Of a stretch of DNA of 59,925 nt, positions 41,571 to 50,626 are shown in pieces. A program made the position numbers and the translations under genes. The stretch covers positions 35,956 to 95,880 of the forward strand of contig JASEGB010000005.1 of NCBI GenBank assembly GCA_030018275.1, written 5' to 3'. The notes under the pieces were generated by a model. That model made no database searches. It was not told the origin of the DNA and saw only the letters and a list, made by a program, of their open reading frames with translations. Numbering within the stretch: position 1 is the first letter of the stretch; each line of letters begins with the position of its first letter. This DNA comes from Actinomycetota bacterium (GTDB taxonomy: Bacteria; Actinomycetota; Aquicultoria; Subteraquimicrobiales; Subteraquimicrobiaceae).

Positions 41571-42761
41571 ATGAAATATGTGGTGCTCGTGCCCGATGGG
41601 GCGGGCGATTATCCCCTAAAGGAACTGAATGGTAAGACACCCTTACAGGCTGCCAAAACTCCAAATATGGATTTTTTAGCCAGAAATGGGGTAACTGGGA
41701 TCGTGAGGACGATACCCCATGGTATGGATCCCGGAAGTGACGTGGCTAATCTCTCTCTCCTCGGTTACGATCCCGTTAAATATTATACGGGTAGAGGTCC
41801 TCTGGAAGCCGCCAGTCGCGGCATTCCTCTACGAGAGGATGAAATGGCTTTCAGATGCAATTTGGTCACCGCCGATGCTGTTTTGGAGGATTACAGCGCT
41901 GGTCACATCTCGACTGAAGAGGCCAAAATTTTAATCGAATCAATTGATAATGAACTCGCCGGCGTAGGTATCCATTTTTACTCGGGTGTGAGTTACCGCC
42001 ATTTAGTGGTAATTAAAGGTGATTTTTCGTCCGCGAGGTGTGTGCCTCCTCATGACATCGTGGGTCAATCAATTGAGGAAAATATGCCTCATGGTCCCGG
42101 GGCAGATATTTTAAGGGAGCTGATGATGGCATCCCGCGAGATTCTGGAGGATCACCCAATCAATGAGAAGCGAAAAAGATTGGGAAAAAATCCGGCCAAT
42201 ATGATATGGTTGTGGGGACAGGGGAAAGCCCCCTCGATGCCAACCTTTGTCCATAAGTTTGGCATCCGGGGTTGTGTCATCTCCGCAGTTGATTTAATCA
42301 AAGGAATTGCCAACTACGCTGGTCTTAAGGCCATTGAAGTTCCAGGAGCAACTGGTTATTTTGATACGGATTATCTGGCGAAAGCGGAATATGCTCTCGA
42401 GGCTTTAAAAGAAGACGATTTTGTATTCGTCCACGTCGAGGCACCCGATGAAGCTGGTCATGCCCGGAACATCGAAATCAAAATAAAGACCATCGAGGAT
42501 TTCGACGCCAAGCTTGTGGGGACGATATTGAAGGACTTAAAGAATTATGGGGACCATAAGATTTTGTTGGCAACGGATCACCTCACACCCATAGCGGTCG
42601 GGACACACGTTGCCGACCCTGTCCCCTTTGCCATTTATTCAGCGACTGATCAAAGGGATGAAATGGACCAATTTTACGAGTTTCCAGTGCGGAAGAGTTC
42701 GCTCTATATAAACGAGGGCCATCGTTTGATGAACCTATTCATAGGAGGTGGTGTTATTTGA
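41571..42761 (+). CDS. Phosphoglycerate-mutase-like protein, candidate homoserine kinase of the thr operon
   Basis: About 396 residues, alkaline-phosphatase superfamily, archaeal-type cofactor-independent phosphoglycerate mutase (ApgM) pattern: VPDGAGDYPLKELNGKTPLQ, nucleophile loop PGSDVANLSLLGYDP, GRGPLEAA, FDTDYLAKA, HVEAPDEAGHARN and LLATDHLTP. A sub-family found beside hom and thrC has long been proposed as homoserine kinase, which fits: no thrB of the GHMP type is present and this gene takes its place. ATG 41571 with AAAGGG upstream. Role as kinase is inference from context; mutase activity cannot be excluded. Confidence 0.8.
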   Translation: MKYVVLVPDGAGDYPLKELNGKTPLQAAKTPNMDFLARNGVTGIVRTIPHGMDPGSDVANLSLLGYDPVKYYTGRGPLEAASRGIPLREDEMAFRCNLVTADAVLEDYSAGHISTEEAKILIESIDNELAGVGIHFYSGVSYRHLVVIKGDFSSARCVPPHDIVGQSIEENMPHGPGADILRELMMASREILEDHPINEKRKRLGKNPANMIWLWGQGKAPSMPTFVHKFGIRGCVISAVDLIKGIANYAGLKAIEVPGATGYFDTDYLAKAEYALEALKEDDFVFVHVEAPDEAGHARNIEIKIKTIEDFDAKLVGTILKDLKNYGDHKILLATDHLTPIAVGTHVADPVPFAIYSATDQRDEMDQFYEFPVRKSSLYINEGHRLMNLFIGGGVI

Positions 42762-43783
42762 AAATAGCTCAGATTGCTCCCGTTTGGGAACGTGTTCCCC
42801 CCATCAAGTATGGAGGAACAGAACTCATCGTTTATTTGCTTACCGAGGAACTCGTACGTAGAGGATACGATGTCACGCTATTCGCCACGGGGGATTCCAT
42901 CACCTCTGCCAGGCTTGAGTCGGTTTATCCTAAGGCACCTTCTAGAGAGTTACTCGGACATCCCGTTCCCGATCTCCTCCATGTGACCGTGGCGTATAAA
43001 AGAGCATCTGAATTTGATATAATCCACAATCACGCTGGCTATTCTGGTGTTGCTTTGGCTAATTTCGTCAGTCCTCCCGTACTCACCACCCTCCATGGGA
43101 TATTCACGGAGATTAATATCCCCTTTTATCGAACCTTTAAGGATGCGGTATATTACAATTCCATCAGTGAGGCTCAGAGAAAAGTTTTGCCCGAACTGAA
43201 CTACATCGGAACGGTCTATAATGCCATCGATGTTCCCTCATTTCCCTTTAGCGAGAGGAAGAAGGATTATTATATCTATATAAGTAGGATGTCGCCACTC
43301 AAAGCTCCGCATTTAGCCGTGGAAGTGGCTCGAAAGGCGGGTATAAAGCTGATAATGGCGGGCAAAATTGATCCCGGAAAGGATATGGTTTACTTCGAGG
43401 AAAAGGTGAAACCCTACATTGACGGAGATCAAATTAAATTCCTGGGGGAGATAACAGAGGATGAAAAGAAGGAACTCTTGAAGTACGCTAAGGGATTTGT
43501 ATTTTCCTTGCAGTGGCCTGAACCCTTTGGTTTGGTGATGGCGGAAGCAATGGCTTGCGGCACACCGGTGATCGCCTTCCCCTTTGGATCGGTACCGGAA
43601 GTTGTGATGGACAAGGAAACCGGATTTATCGTAAACACGCTGGATGAGATGGGGGAAGCCGTGGCCAAGGTGGATCAAATCGACCCCTTAAAATGCCGGC
43701 GGTATGTGGAGGAGAGATTTTCCGTCTCCCGGATGGTTGATGATTATGAATCAATTTATCGCAAGATGCTGAGCAAAAAATGA
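42758..43783 (+). CDS. GT4-family glycosyltransferase
   Basis: 341 residues. Retaining GT-B enzyme: N-terminal PPIKYGGTELIVYLLTEELV, acceptor region IIHNHAGYSGV, linker YISRMSPLKAPHLAVE, and the GT4 EX7E region LQWPEPFGLVMAEAMACGTP. TTG 42758 follows AGGAGGTGG and overlaps the preceding stop (TTGA), so it is coupled to the candidate homoserine kinase gene. Sugar unknown. Confidence 0.85.
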   Translation: MKIAQIAPVWERVPPIKYGGTELIVYLLTEELVRRGYDVTLFATGDSITSARLESVYPKAPSRELLGHPVPDLLHVTVAYKRASEFDIIHNHAGYSGVALANFVSPPVLTTLHGIFTEINIPFYRTFKDAVYYNSISEAQRKVLPELNYIGTVYNAIDVPSFPFSERKKDYYIYISRMSPLKAPHLAVEVARKAGIKLIMAGKIDPGKDMVYFEEKVKPYIDGDQIKFLGEITEDEKKELLKYAKGFVFSLQWPEPFGLVMAEAMACGTPVIAFPFGSVPEVVMDKETGFIVNTLDEMGEAVAKVDQIDPLKCRRYVEERFSVSRMVDDYESIYRKMLSKK

Positions 43784-43811
43784 TGGACGAAGGGCGAAGG
43801 ATTGACTGAGG
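43784..43811 (+). repeat. Heptad array, AGGGCGA family
   Basis: Words TGGACGA, AGGGCGA, AGGATTG and ACTGAGG, starting 1 nt after the glycosyltransferase stop. Same words as in the dCMP deaminase array at 55549. Confidence 0.65.
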
Positions 43812-43960
43812 AAAAAAATTGGGTAAAATAATAAGCGAGTTTATTCTCTCCTTTTCGACCACCGATGGAAGGTCAATTAATTCCATAGCTCCGAATCGAT
43901 CCAAATGTTTAAGGATTCAAGTACCCGCACCTTTAATTTTCGATTTCCTGGGGGTCGTAG

Positions 43961-44752
43961 ATGGCTAAAAAATCAAATCGGAATCTGGTTATCCTTGCGC
44001 ATATCTCCGATCTTCACGCCGGATCACAGTATTTCATCTCAAATCTCATGAATCGAACGATGGAAGAGCTCAACCAGTTAAGCCCGTCAGCGGTCATTGC
44101 CACAGGTGATTTAACGGATGAGGGACTTCGGCAGGAATACAAGACAATAAGAGCCTTTTTGGATCTACTTAAGTGCAATAATCTGGTCACCGTTCCCGGT
44201 AATCATGATTCAAGGAATGTGGGATATCTGCATTTTGAGGAGCTTTTTGGATCTCGAAATAGCGTGTTGCAGGTCGATGGAGTGACCATCGTTGGTGTCG
44301 ATTCCAGCGAGCCGGATCTGGATAGTGGTCGCGTTGGTCGTGAGAAATATCGGTGGATAATAGATACATTCGAAAATTCAGGAGAGTTTAAGGTCTTCGC
44401 ATTACATCACCATCTACTGCCAGTGCCTGGAACTGGGAGGGAAAGGAATATAATCTACGATGCCGGCGATCTGCTGGAGGTACTCCTTCGCGCAAATGTG
44501 GATTTGGTTCTCTGTGGACACAAGCACGTCCCCCACGTTTGGCGCCTCGAAAATTTGGTAGTGGTAAATGCCGGAACGGCTTGTTCTTTGAGATTAAGAG
44601 GTCACAATAAACCCTGTTATAACGTGGTAGAAATTGGTCCCGAGAATGTACGTATATATCGGAAGTACCCCTTTGGAGGCCAGGAGCTCACCGTGGAATT
44701 TTCCATCATGGAAAAGATGTATTGCAAATGGAAAAGGGTGAATTCTGAATAA
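43961..44752 (+). CDS. Calcineurin-like metallophosphoesterase
   Basis: 263 residues. Five-motif set: HISDLHAG, TGDLTDEG, VPGNHDSRN, LHHHLLPVP and CGHKHVPH. Binuclear metal centre complete. Likely a cyclic-nucleotide or phosphodiester hydrolase; substrate unknown. ATG 43961. It ends 19 nt before the cDPG synthetase gene and could belong to that operon. Confidence 0.85.
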   Translation: MAKKSNRNLVILAHISDLHAGSQYFISNLMNRTMEELNQLSPSAVIATGDLTDEGLRQEYKTIRAFLDLLKCNNLVTVPGNHDSRNVGYLHFEELFGSRNSVLQVDGVTIVGVDSSEPDLDSGRVGREKYRWIIDTFENSGEFKVFALHHHLLPVPGTGRERNIIYDAGDLLEVLLRANVDLVLCGHKHVPHVWRLENLVVVNAGTACSLRLRGHNKPCYNVVEIGPENVRIYRKYPFGGQELTVEFSIMEKMYCKWKRVNSE

Positions 44753-44771
44753 GCGTTCGAGGTGAATCGCG

Positions 44772-46136
44772 ATAAGCAGAGTCATTGCTCTCATTGACGG
44801 AGAGCATTACTTGCCCGTTATCCAGGCAGGTTTAGAAAGTATAAGGAATCAAGGTCACGAGCTTCTAGCTGCGGTGTTCGTTGGGGGAACGGAAAAGGTA
44901 ATCAACGGAAGTGATTTGGGTTTCCTGAAGCTCCCAATCATTTTGAACTCCGATCCCTCTCTGGGCATAAAACAGGCTTTAGAGGAGTATAAGCCCGATT
45001 TGATAATCGATCTAAGCGACGAACCTGTGGTGGGCTACAAAGAACGCTTTAAGTTTGCAAGCATCGCATTGATCGCTGGCGTCTCCTATGTTGGATCGGA
45101 TTTTCGGTTCGACCCACCGAGATTTTATGATGTAGCGCAAAAGCCATCCATTTCGGTGATTGGTACAGGCAAGCGAGTGGGAAAGACCGCTATTTCGGCT
45201 CATTTTGCTCGGGTGCTTTCGAAGGCGGGGTTCTCCCCCTGTGTGGTTGCCATGGGAAGGGGAGGGCCCCAGGAGCCAGAGGTCGTCCACGGAGAAAACA
45301 TCGAGATGACACCGGAATTTTTGCTCGAAGTTAGTCAGAAGGGGAAACACGCCGCCTCGGATCATTACGAAGATGCGCTAATGAGCAGGATTTTGACGGT
45401 TGGATGTCGAAGATGCGGAGGTGGAATGGCCGGGGCTCCCTTCATCTCCAACGTTTTGGCAGGAGCCGAGTTAGCCAATGAGCTTGAATCCGATATAATA
45501 ATATTTGAAGGTAGTGGAGCAGCCCTTCCCCCCATAAAGACCGATTCTTGCCTAGTTACCATAGGTGCTCATCAGCCAATCGACTATATATCGGGTTATT
45601 TCGGGACTTTCAGGCTCTACTTATCCGACTTAGCTGTCCTTACGATGTGCGAAGAGCCAATGGCCAGCGAGGAGAAAATAAATCTTGTAGACCAGGCTGT
45701 GAGATGCGAAAACCCCGATCTTAAGGTGGTTCACACTCGATTCAGACCCCATCCTTTGAAATCCATCGAGGGCAAGGGAGTTTTTCTGACAACCACGGCT
45801 ACATCGAGCATGAATGAGAGTCTTAAGAATTATCTGGAGAGGGAGTTCCACTGCCGTGTAGTGGGCATAAGCAATAACCTCTCCAACAGAGAGTTGCTTC
45901 GGAAAGATATGCTCAAACATAAGGGGAAGTTCACCACCTTACTTACTGAACTCAAAGCTGCCTCCGTGGATGTGGTCACCAGTATGGGATTGAGTTTTGG
46001 TGCAGAGGTCATTTACGCTGACAATGTGCCCATTACCGTGGGGGGAGATGGAGACCTAAATGATCTATCATTAGAGTTAGCACATAAGGCTGTTGATAAT
46101 TTCAAAAGGAGGCGAGGAAGAATTAGCCATGGTTAA
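44772..46136 (+). CDS. cpgS: Cyclic 2,3-diphosphoglycerate synthetase, probable AUA start
   Basis: About 454 residues. N-terminal SRVIALIDGEHYLPVIQAGL and AAVFVGGTEK; P-loop SVIGTGKRVGKTAISAH near 131; MGRGGPQEPEV; then IIIFEGSGAALPPI and a C-terminal GVITNA-like SMGLSFGAEVI. This is the pattern of the archaeal synthetase that closes 2,3-diphosphoglycerate into cDPG with ATP. Conserved residues extend upstream of the first standard start (TTG 44811) to ATA 44772, which has GAGGTGA 6 nt ahead; the frame is closed by TGA 44763-44765. Hence I call an AUA start. It overlaps the 2-phosphoglycerate kinase gene by 8 nt. Confidence 0.82.
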   Translation: MSRVIALIDGEHYLPVIQAGLESIRNQGHELLAAVFVGGTEKVINGSDLGFLKLPIILNSDPSLGIKQALEEYKPDLIIDLSDEPVVGYKERFKFASIALIAGVSYVGSDFRFDPPRFYDVAQKPSISVIGTGKRVGKTAISAHFARVLSKAGFSPCVVAMGRGGPQEPEVVHGENIEMTPEFLLEVSQKGKHAASDHYEDALMSRILTVGCRRCGGGMAGAPFISNVLAGAELANELESDIIIFEGSGAALPPIKTDSCLVTIGAHQPIDYISGYFGTFRLYLSDLAVLTMCEEPMASEEKINLVDQAVRCENPDLKVVHTRFRPHPLKSIEGKGVFLTTTATSSMNESLKNYLEREFHCRVVGISNNLSNRELLRKDMLKHKGKFTTLLTELKAASVDVVTSMGLSFGAEVIYADNVPITVGGDGDLNDLSLELAHKAVDNFKRRRGRISHG

Positions 46137-47070
46137 AGGGTTTGAGTTCTATAATAAGCGCATAGTCATAAGTGATGACAAGCATGGGCTTCCCTATTCA
46201 AAGGGGCTCATGGCTTCCTCCATTATGGCTACTGGAGTTCCTCCCCGCAAAGCTTACTTTGTGGCGAAACTCATTGAGGACCATCTCAGGGAAAATCGAT
46301 GTTTTTCCGTTAGTATAGATGAGCTCCGTTCCATCACCGCACATCTCTTAAGGGAGCGTATAGGTGAGGAATACGCGGGGAAATACCTCAAGTGGCAGTC
46401 TTTGGGCAAGCTCGATAAGCCACTCATCATTCTCATAGGAGGAACCACGGGTGTGGGGAAATCGACCATCGCCACGGAAATAGCTCACAGGTTGGGGATT
46501 ACCCGCATCGTCTCCACCGATGCCATCCGAGAGGTCATGCGGGTGGTATTATCCAAGGAGCTTATGCCCGCTCTGTATGAATCCTCCTTCAGCGCTTGGC
46601 AATCTCTCCGAGTGCCCCTTCCAAGTGCTTCTGATCCCGTGATCATCGGCTTTCGCGAGCAAACGGTAGCTGTAACCGTGGGAGTAAAAGCCATAATTGA
46701 GAGAGCCATAAGAGAGGGATTGAACATGGTAATTGAGGGCATTCACATTGCACCCGGCTTTCTGGATGCCGAATACTTCAAAAATGCCTTCGTCGTCCAT
46801 ATTATCATCGCCGTGGAGGATGAGGACCTCCACAGGAGCCACTTTTACATCCGGGAGATAGAGACCGAGGGCTTCCGTCCCTTTGAAAGATATAGGGCAA
46901 ATTTCGGAAATATCCGCAAGATTGGAGAGTACATTGAAGAACTAGCCAAACAGCATAACACCCCCATCATCTCAAGTCGTAATTTGGATAGCACGGTCTC
47001 GGAGGTACTGGAAGTGATCATCAATAAAGTTATAGTTCCCGAAAGATTTAAGGAGAAAGTGGCGGAGTGA
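46129..47070 (+). CDS. 2-phosphoglycerate kinase
   Basis: 313 residues. N-terminal ATP-cone-like region ([20 protein letters not shown]) and kinase P-loop [18 protein letters not shown] near 104, then [10 protein letters not shown] and [10 protein letters not shown]. Together with cDPG synthetase this is the two-step route 2-phosphoglycerate to 2,3-DPG to cDPG described in hyperthermophilic methanogens, where cDPG is a thermoprotectant. ATG 46129 with AGGAGG/GAGGAAGA ahead. Overlaps the following gene (GTGA). Confidence 0.85.
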   Translation: MVKGFEFYNKRIVISDDKHGLPYSKGLMASSIMATGVPPRKAYFVAKLIEDHLRENRCFSVSIDELRSITAHLLRERIGEEYAGKYLKWQSLGKLDKPLIILIGGTTGVGKSTIATEIAHRLGITRIVSTDAIREVMRVVLSKELMPALYESSFSAWQSLRVPLPSASDPVIIGFREQTVAVTVGVKAIIERAIREGLNMVIEGIHIAPGFLDAEYFKNAFVVHIIIAVEDEDLHRSHFYIREIETEGFRPFERYRANFGNIRKIGEYIEELAKQHNTPIISSRNLDSTVSEVLEVIINKVIVPERFKEKVAE

Positions 47071-47726
47071 AGATATTCATCGATACCGCGAACATTGAAC
47101 ATATCCGCGAGGTCAATTCTTGGGGGATTTTAAGTGGTGTGACCACCAACCCTTCCTTATGTGCCCGGGAGGGGAAAGAGTTTCGTTCCTCGATCAAGGA
47201 GATTTGTGAGATTGTGGACGGTCCGGTGAGTGCTGAAGCGGTGAGCATGGAAAGGGAGGGAATAGTGAAAGAAGCAAGGGAATTGGCGAGAATAGCGGAG
47301 AATGTGGTCGTTAAAATCCCCATGATGACGGAGGGACTCGCGGCCACCAGGGTGTTGGCAAATGAAGGTGTAAAGGTCAACATGACCTTGATCTTCTCGG
47401 TTAATCAAGCTTTGCTCGCCGCTCAGGTTGGCGCGACATATATAAGCCCCTTCATTGGACGTCTAGACGATATCGGTCAGGATGGAATGGGAGTGCTCTC
47501 CGACATCGTCTTAGTTTATGACAATTATGGCATAGAAACCCAAGTGATCGCCGCGAGCATCAGACATCCCATGCACGTCGTCCGAGCCGCTCAAATCGGG
47601 GTGGATATCGCTACCGTTCCTTATGAAGTGCTTAAAGCGATGATTAAACATCCTCTGACGGATAAGGGCATCGCGAAATTTCTTGAGGATTGGGAGAAAC
47701 TAAAAAAATCCGTTCACCGTTATTAG
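47067..47726 (+). CDS. Transaldolase / fructose-6-phosphate aldolase family (TalC/FSA)
   Basis: 219 residues, the short transaldolase subfamily. [28 protein letters not shown], Schiff-base Lys in [49 protein letters not shown] 47067 overlaps the kinase stop. The final residues (SVHRY) and the stop TAG are read from a TTCACCG heptad array. Its linkage to cDPG genes is unexplained; both draw on triose/hexose phosphates. Confidence 0.88.
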   Translation: MKIFIDTANIEHIREVNSWGILSGVTTNPSLCAREGKEFRSSIKEICEIVDGPVSAEAVSMEREGIVKEARELARIAENVVVKIPMMTEGLAATRVLANEGVKVNMTLIFSVNQALLAAQVGATYISPFIGRLDDIGQDGMGVLSDIVLVYDNYGIETQVIAASIRHPMHVVRAAQIGVDIATVPYEVLKAMIKHPLTDKGIAKFLEDWEKLKKSVHRY

Positions 47727-47740
47727 TTCACCGTTCACTG
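47713..47740 (+). repeat. Heptad array, TTCACCG family, overlapping the end of the transaldolase gene
   Basis: Words TTCACCG, TTATTAG, TTCACCG and TTCACTG in phase. This is the reverse complement of the GTGAAC family. It supplies the last codons and the stop of the gene. Confidence 0.8.
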
Positions 47741-47757
47741 AAATTTAAAGTGATGTC

Positions 47758-48011
47758 ATGAAAAGACTAGCCCCCTTTCAAACCTCCTGATATAAAGGAG
47801 GAAAAACAAAGAAAGGAGGCAGTCATGTTATATGTTGGTTTAGACCAACACAAGAAACACTCATATTTTACCGCCCGACATTTGATGGCGGGCAAACCGG
47901 AGGACCTAATGTGCCTTTAAAGCACGCATAGATGTATGGTTTAAAAACTAAAGGTTTCACCAATCAAACTCCTTTAAGGGGGTTTGGACTTGACAAAGTT
48001 AGTCTTTTCAT
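47758..48011. mobile_element. IS110-derived MITE-like remnant with 12-bp terminal inverted repeats
   Basis: ATGAAAAGACTA at 47758-47769 is the exact inverse of TAGTCTTTTCAT at 48000-48011. Inside are a transposase start (47825) and shorter inverted matches (CCCCCTTTCAAACCTCC versus GGGGGTTTGG). The element is 254 bp, so a large internal deletion is likely. True IS110 members usually lack such ends, so classification is tentative. The 543-nt gap 47727-48269 also holds a repeat-A fragment and a heptad array. Confidence 0.6.
47825..47920 (+). pseudogene. IS110-family transposase N-terminal fragment (31 aa)
   Basis: MLYVGLDQHKKHSYFTA matches the start of IS110 DEDD transposases (YVGLDVHKK); Asp-Val is Asp-Gln here. 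Full proteins are over 300 residues. AAAGGAGG lies ahead of the ATG at 9-nt spacing, so the initiation region is intact. Confidence 0.65.
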
Positions 48012-48182
48012 AGATGGAAAATTAAAAATACATCTAAATATTCAACTAATAACATCCGATGTAACTACTAACCATCTCCATTTGACTATAGACCATCGCT
48101 TGATAACGAGTTATGGGATTTTTACATTTTGCATTCACCTTGGATAAATAGCACGGAATGTAAAAGGAAATCTCTTTGAGCA

Positions 48183-48200
48183 GATTATGTCTAGGACACA
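48183..48200 (-). repeat. Repeat family A fragment (reverse orientation)
   Basis: On the minus strand it reads TGTGTCCTAGACATAATC, matching the GTGTGCCCTAGACATAAAT start of family A. Confidence 0.5.
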
Positions 48201-48213
48201 ATGAGTTGAATTT

Positions 48214-48245
48214 AACCATCAACGAATAACCATCAACGAATAACC
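48214..48245 (+). repeat. Heptad array, AACCATC / AACGAAT alternating
   Basis: Two alternating 7-nt words give a 14-nt period, twice, plus AACC; 25 nt upstream of rho. Confidence 0.85.
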
Positions 48246-48269
48246 GGTTTTTGGGGGAAGGTGTATAAA

Positions 48270-49544
48270 ATGGAAAAGACGACATTGGACAGGGCAACTC
48301 TTGAGGAGAAGAAATTAAGCGAACTTCAGCCAATCGCTTCTGAGCTGGGTATCGCGGGTTCCAAAAGGATGAAGAAACAAGAACTGATCATGGCCATCCT
48401 AAAGACCCAGACGGAGGAGGAAGGTCTCCTATTTAGGAAGGGAATCCTCGATATCCTTCCCGAGGGATATGGCTTCTTGAGGACTCAAGGATATCTTCCT
48501 GGCGAGAGCGATATCTACGTTTCTCTCTCCCAAATCCGGAGATTCAATCTACGCCGAGGAGATGAGGTTGCCGGGCAGGTTAGGCCACCCAAGGATAACG
48601 AGAAATACTACGCTCTGCTTAAAATCGAGGTGGTGAATGGAGAGGATCCGGAAATAGCCCGGACGAGAACATACTTTGAGGCGCTTACCCCCATTTATCC
48701 CAATGAGAGATTCAAATTGGAAACTGTGCCCAAAGAGATAACTCCTCGAATCATGGATTTGATTGCTCCCATAGGAAAGGGACAGAGGGGGCTCATCGTA
48801 TCTCCACCAAAGGCTGGAAAAACTACCATCCTCAAGCAGGTCGCCAATAGCATCACTACCAACAATCCAGAGGTTCACCTGATCGTGCTTCTGGTGGATG
48901 AGCGTCCGGAAGAGGTAACGGATATGGAGCGTTCGGTGAAGGGGGAGGTAGTGAGCTCAACCTTTGATCAACCATCGGAGAATCATATTCAGGTTTCTGA
49001 ACTCGTTTTGGAGAGAGCAAAACGCTTGGTGGAACACCGCAAGGATGTGGTCATCCTCCTGGATAGCATCACTCGAATGGCGAGGGCTTATAATCTGACG
49101 GTCCCACCGAGTGGGAGAATTCTATCCGGTGGTGTAGATTCAACCGCCCTTTATCCACCGAAAAGATTCTTTGGATCGGCTCGAAATATCGAGGAGGGAG
49201 GGAGTCTGACCATAATAGCCACGACTCTTGTGGAGACGGGAAGTAGGATGGATGAAGTGATCTATGAAGAATTTAAGGGAACTGGAAATATGGAGATACA
49301 TTTGGATAGAAAACTTGCCGATAAACGTATTTTCCCCGCGGTGGACATCGAGAAATCGGGGACCAGGAAGGAAGAGCTCCTTTTGCCCTCCGATGAAGCT
49401 CAATTGATCTGGAAACTTCGCAGAGTTTTGCATGCTCTGGATCCTTCTGCAGCCATTGAGCTCCTCATCGACAAAATCAAGGAGACGAGGTCGAATAAAG
49501 ACTTCCTCATGCAAATTCAGAAAGCTCCCATCCAGGAGTATTAA
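48270..49544 (+). CDS. rho: Transcription termination factor Rho
   Basis: 424 residues. Rho_N ([18 protein letters not shown]), RNA-binding cold-shock-like domain ([20 protein letters not shown]), P-loop [12 protein letters not shown] near 182, [33 protein letters not shown], and Q/R loops. No long Asp/Arg-rich insert of the kind found in high-GC Actinobacteria. ATG 48270 after GGGGGAAGG; GTG 48261 alternative. rpmE, which usually follows rho, is absent here. Confidence 0.95.
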   Translation: MEKTTLDRATLEEKKLSELQPIASELGIAGSKRMKKQELIMAILKTQTEEEGLLFRKGILDILPEGYGFLRTQGYLPGESDIYVSLSQIRRFNLRRGDEVAGQVRPPKDNEKYYALLKIEVVNGEDPEIARTRTYFEALTPIYPNERFKLETVPKEITPRIMDLIAPIGKGQRGLIVSPPKAGKTTILKQVANSITTNNPEVHLIVLLVDERPEEVTDMERSVKGEVVSSTFDQPSENHIQVSELVLERAKRLVEHRKDVVILLDSITRMARAYNLTVPPSGRILSGGVDSTALYPPKRFFGSARNIEEGGSLTIIATTLVETGSRMDEVIYEEFKGTGNMEIHLDRKLADKRIFPAVDIEKSGTRKEELLLPSDEAQLIWKLRRVLHALDPSAAIELLIDKIKETRSNKDFLMQIQKAPIQEY

Positions 49545-49551
49545 CCTCCAC

Positions 49552-49582
49552 CATCAATGACAAATTCACCCATGACCCATGA
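49552..49582 (+). repeat. Heptad array, CCCATGA family
   Basis: CCCATGA twice in tandem (49569-49582), preceded by looser words (CATCAAT, GACAAAT), between rho and the DUF1385 gene. Confidence 0.55.
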
Positions 49583-49639
49583 CTTTTTATATTTATATCT
49601 TCCTGTCAAATGTCGAATAAATATTGGGGAGAATGCTTA

Positions 49640-50533
49640 ATGGAAAAGCTCCAAATAGGGGGACAGGCAGTCCTCGAAGGCGTCATGATGAGGGGCAGAA
49701 ATCACTGGGTTGTGGCCATCCGGAAATCGAATAAAGAGATCGTGGTGGAGGAAAGGAAGATAAATTCGCTTTCAAAACGTTTCCCCTTTCTTAATTATTT
49801 CATCCTTAGAGGAGTGCTTGTTTTAATCGAGACCATCATTCTGGCCATACAGGCCTTAAGTCTCTCCGCCCAGGAAGTGGAGGAGGAGGTAGAGATCACC
49901 ACTAAGGAGATGGTCTTTACCATATCGCTCGCCATGGTATTGGGTGTAGTTCTTTTTGTTGTCCTTCCCGCTTGGATGGCCAAACTCCTTGAAGGATTTG
50001 TGAGTGGTCCGCTGACCCTTAGCATTATAGAAGGTCTGATTAGGATAATCATCTTCATTGGATATTTATTCGCCATCTCAAGGATGAAGGATATCTCCCG
50101 CGTTTTTGAATACCATGGAGCTGAACATAAGGTCATTCGAGCGTATGAGTCAGGAGACGAACTTTCTCCCGAGGCTACTTCAAAATATAGTACCTTACAT
50201 GTAAGTTGTGGAACTAGCTTTTTGCTGGTTGTTATGGTTTTAGTCATCTTCGTCTTCGCTCTCTTGGGAAGTCCGCCCCTTTTAATCAGGATTTTGGCGC
50301 GTTTACCCCTTATACCCTTGGTCGCTGGCGTTTCTTATGAGATAATTAAAGTGGCTCGTAAATACCAGGATTCGAATTTTGTGAGGTTTTTGATGATACC
50401 CGGGCTTTTATTGCAAAAAATGACCACGAGGGAACCCTCGATAGATCAATTGGAGGTAGCCATCCATTCTTTGAAAACACTTTTATCTTTGGAAATGTCC
50501 GAGGGCACCGAAGAGGTGGAAGTACTCCCCTAA
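49640..50533 (+). CDS. DUF1385 membrane protein (YqhQ-like)
   Basis: 297 residues. The family start IGGQAVLEGVMMRGRNHWVV fixes ATG 49640, which follows GGGGAGA. About four membrane helices; the conserved EYHGAEHKVIRAYESG and LHVSCGTSFLL (His/Cys cluster) are present. Function not established; it is commonly linked to rho/rpmE/prfA. Confidence 0.85.
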   Translation: MEKLQIGGQAVLEGVMMRGRNHWVVAIRKSNKEIVVEERKINSLSKRFPFLNYFILRGVLVLIETIILAIQALSLSAQEVEEEVEITTKEMVFTISLAMVLGVVLFVVLPAWMAKLLEGFVSGPLTLSIIEGLIRIIIFIGYLFAISRMKDISRVFEYHGAEHKVIRAYESGDELSPEATSKYSTLHVSCGTSFLLVVMVLVIFVFALLGSPPLLIRILARLPLIPLVAGVSYEIIKVARKYQDSNFVRFLMIPGLLLQKMTTREPSIDQLEVAIHSLKTLLSLEMSEGTEEVEVLP

Positions 50534-50541
50534 AAAGTTGA

Positions 50542-50611
50542 GAAGCTCGGAAGCTCCGAAGCTCCGGAAAAGCTTTCAGAGCCTCTGAGCCCCAGAGCTT
50601 CTGAGCTATTT
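50542..50611 (+). repeat. 8-nt word array with self-complementary halves
   Basis: GAAGCTCG/GAAGCTCC (three words), then CAGAGCCT, CTGAGCCC, CAGAGCTT and CTGAGCTA with period 8. AGAAGCTC (50541-50548) pairs with GAGCTTCT near 50596. It could form a long hairpin in the prfA leader. Confidence 0.65.
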
Positions 50612-50626
50612 AGATGGGTGATTGGA

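Noticed and set aside
47932-48147. 71-codon frame inside and beyond the IS remnant
   Set aside because: Crosses the right terminal repeat, has no ribosome-binding site and no transposase similarity.
48214-48245. Possible CRISPR-like repeat upstream of rho
   Set aside because: Units are 14 nt in direct tandem without spacers; it is a heptad array. No CRISPR array or cas gene is seen in the window.
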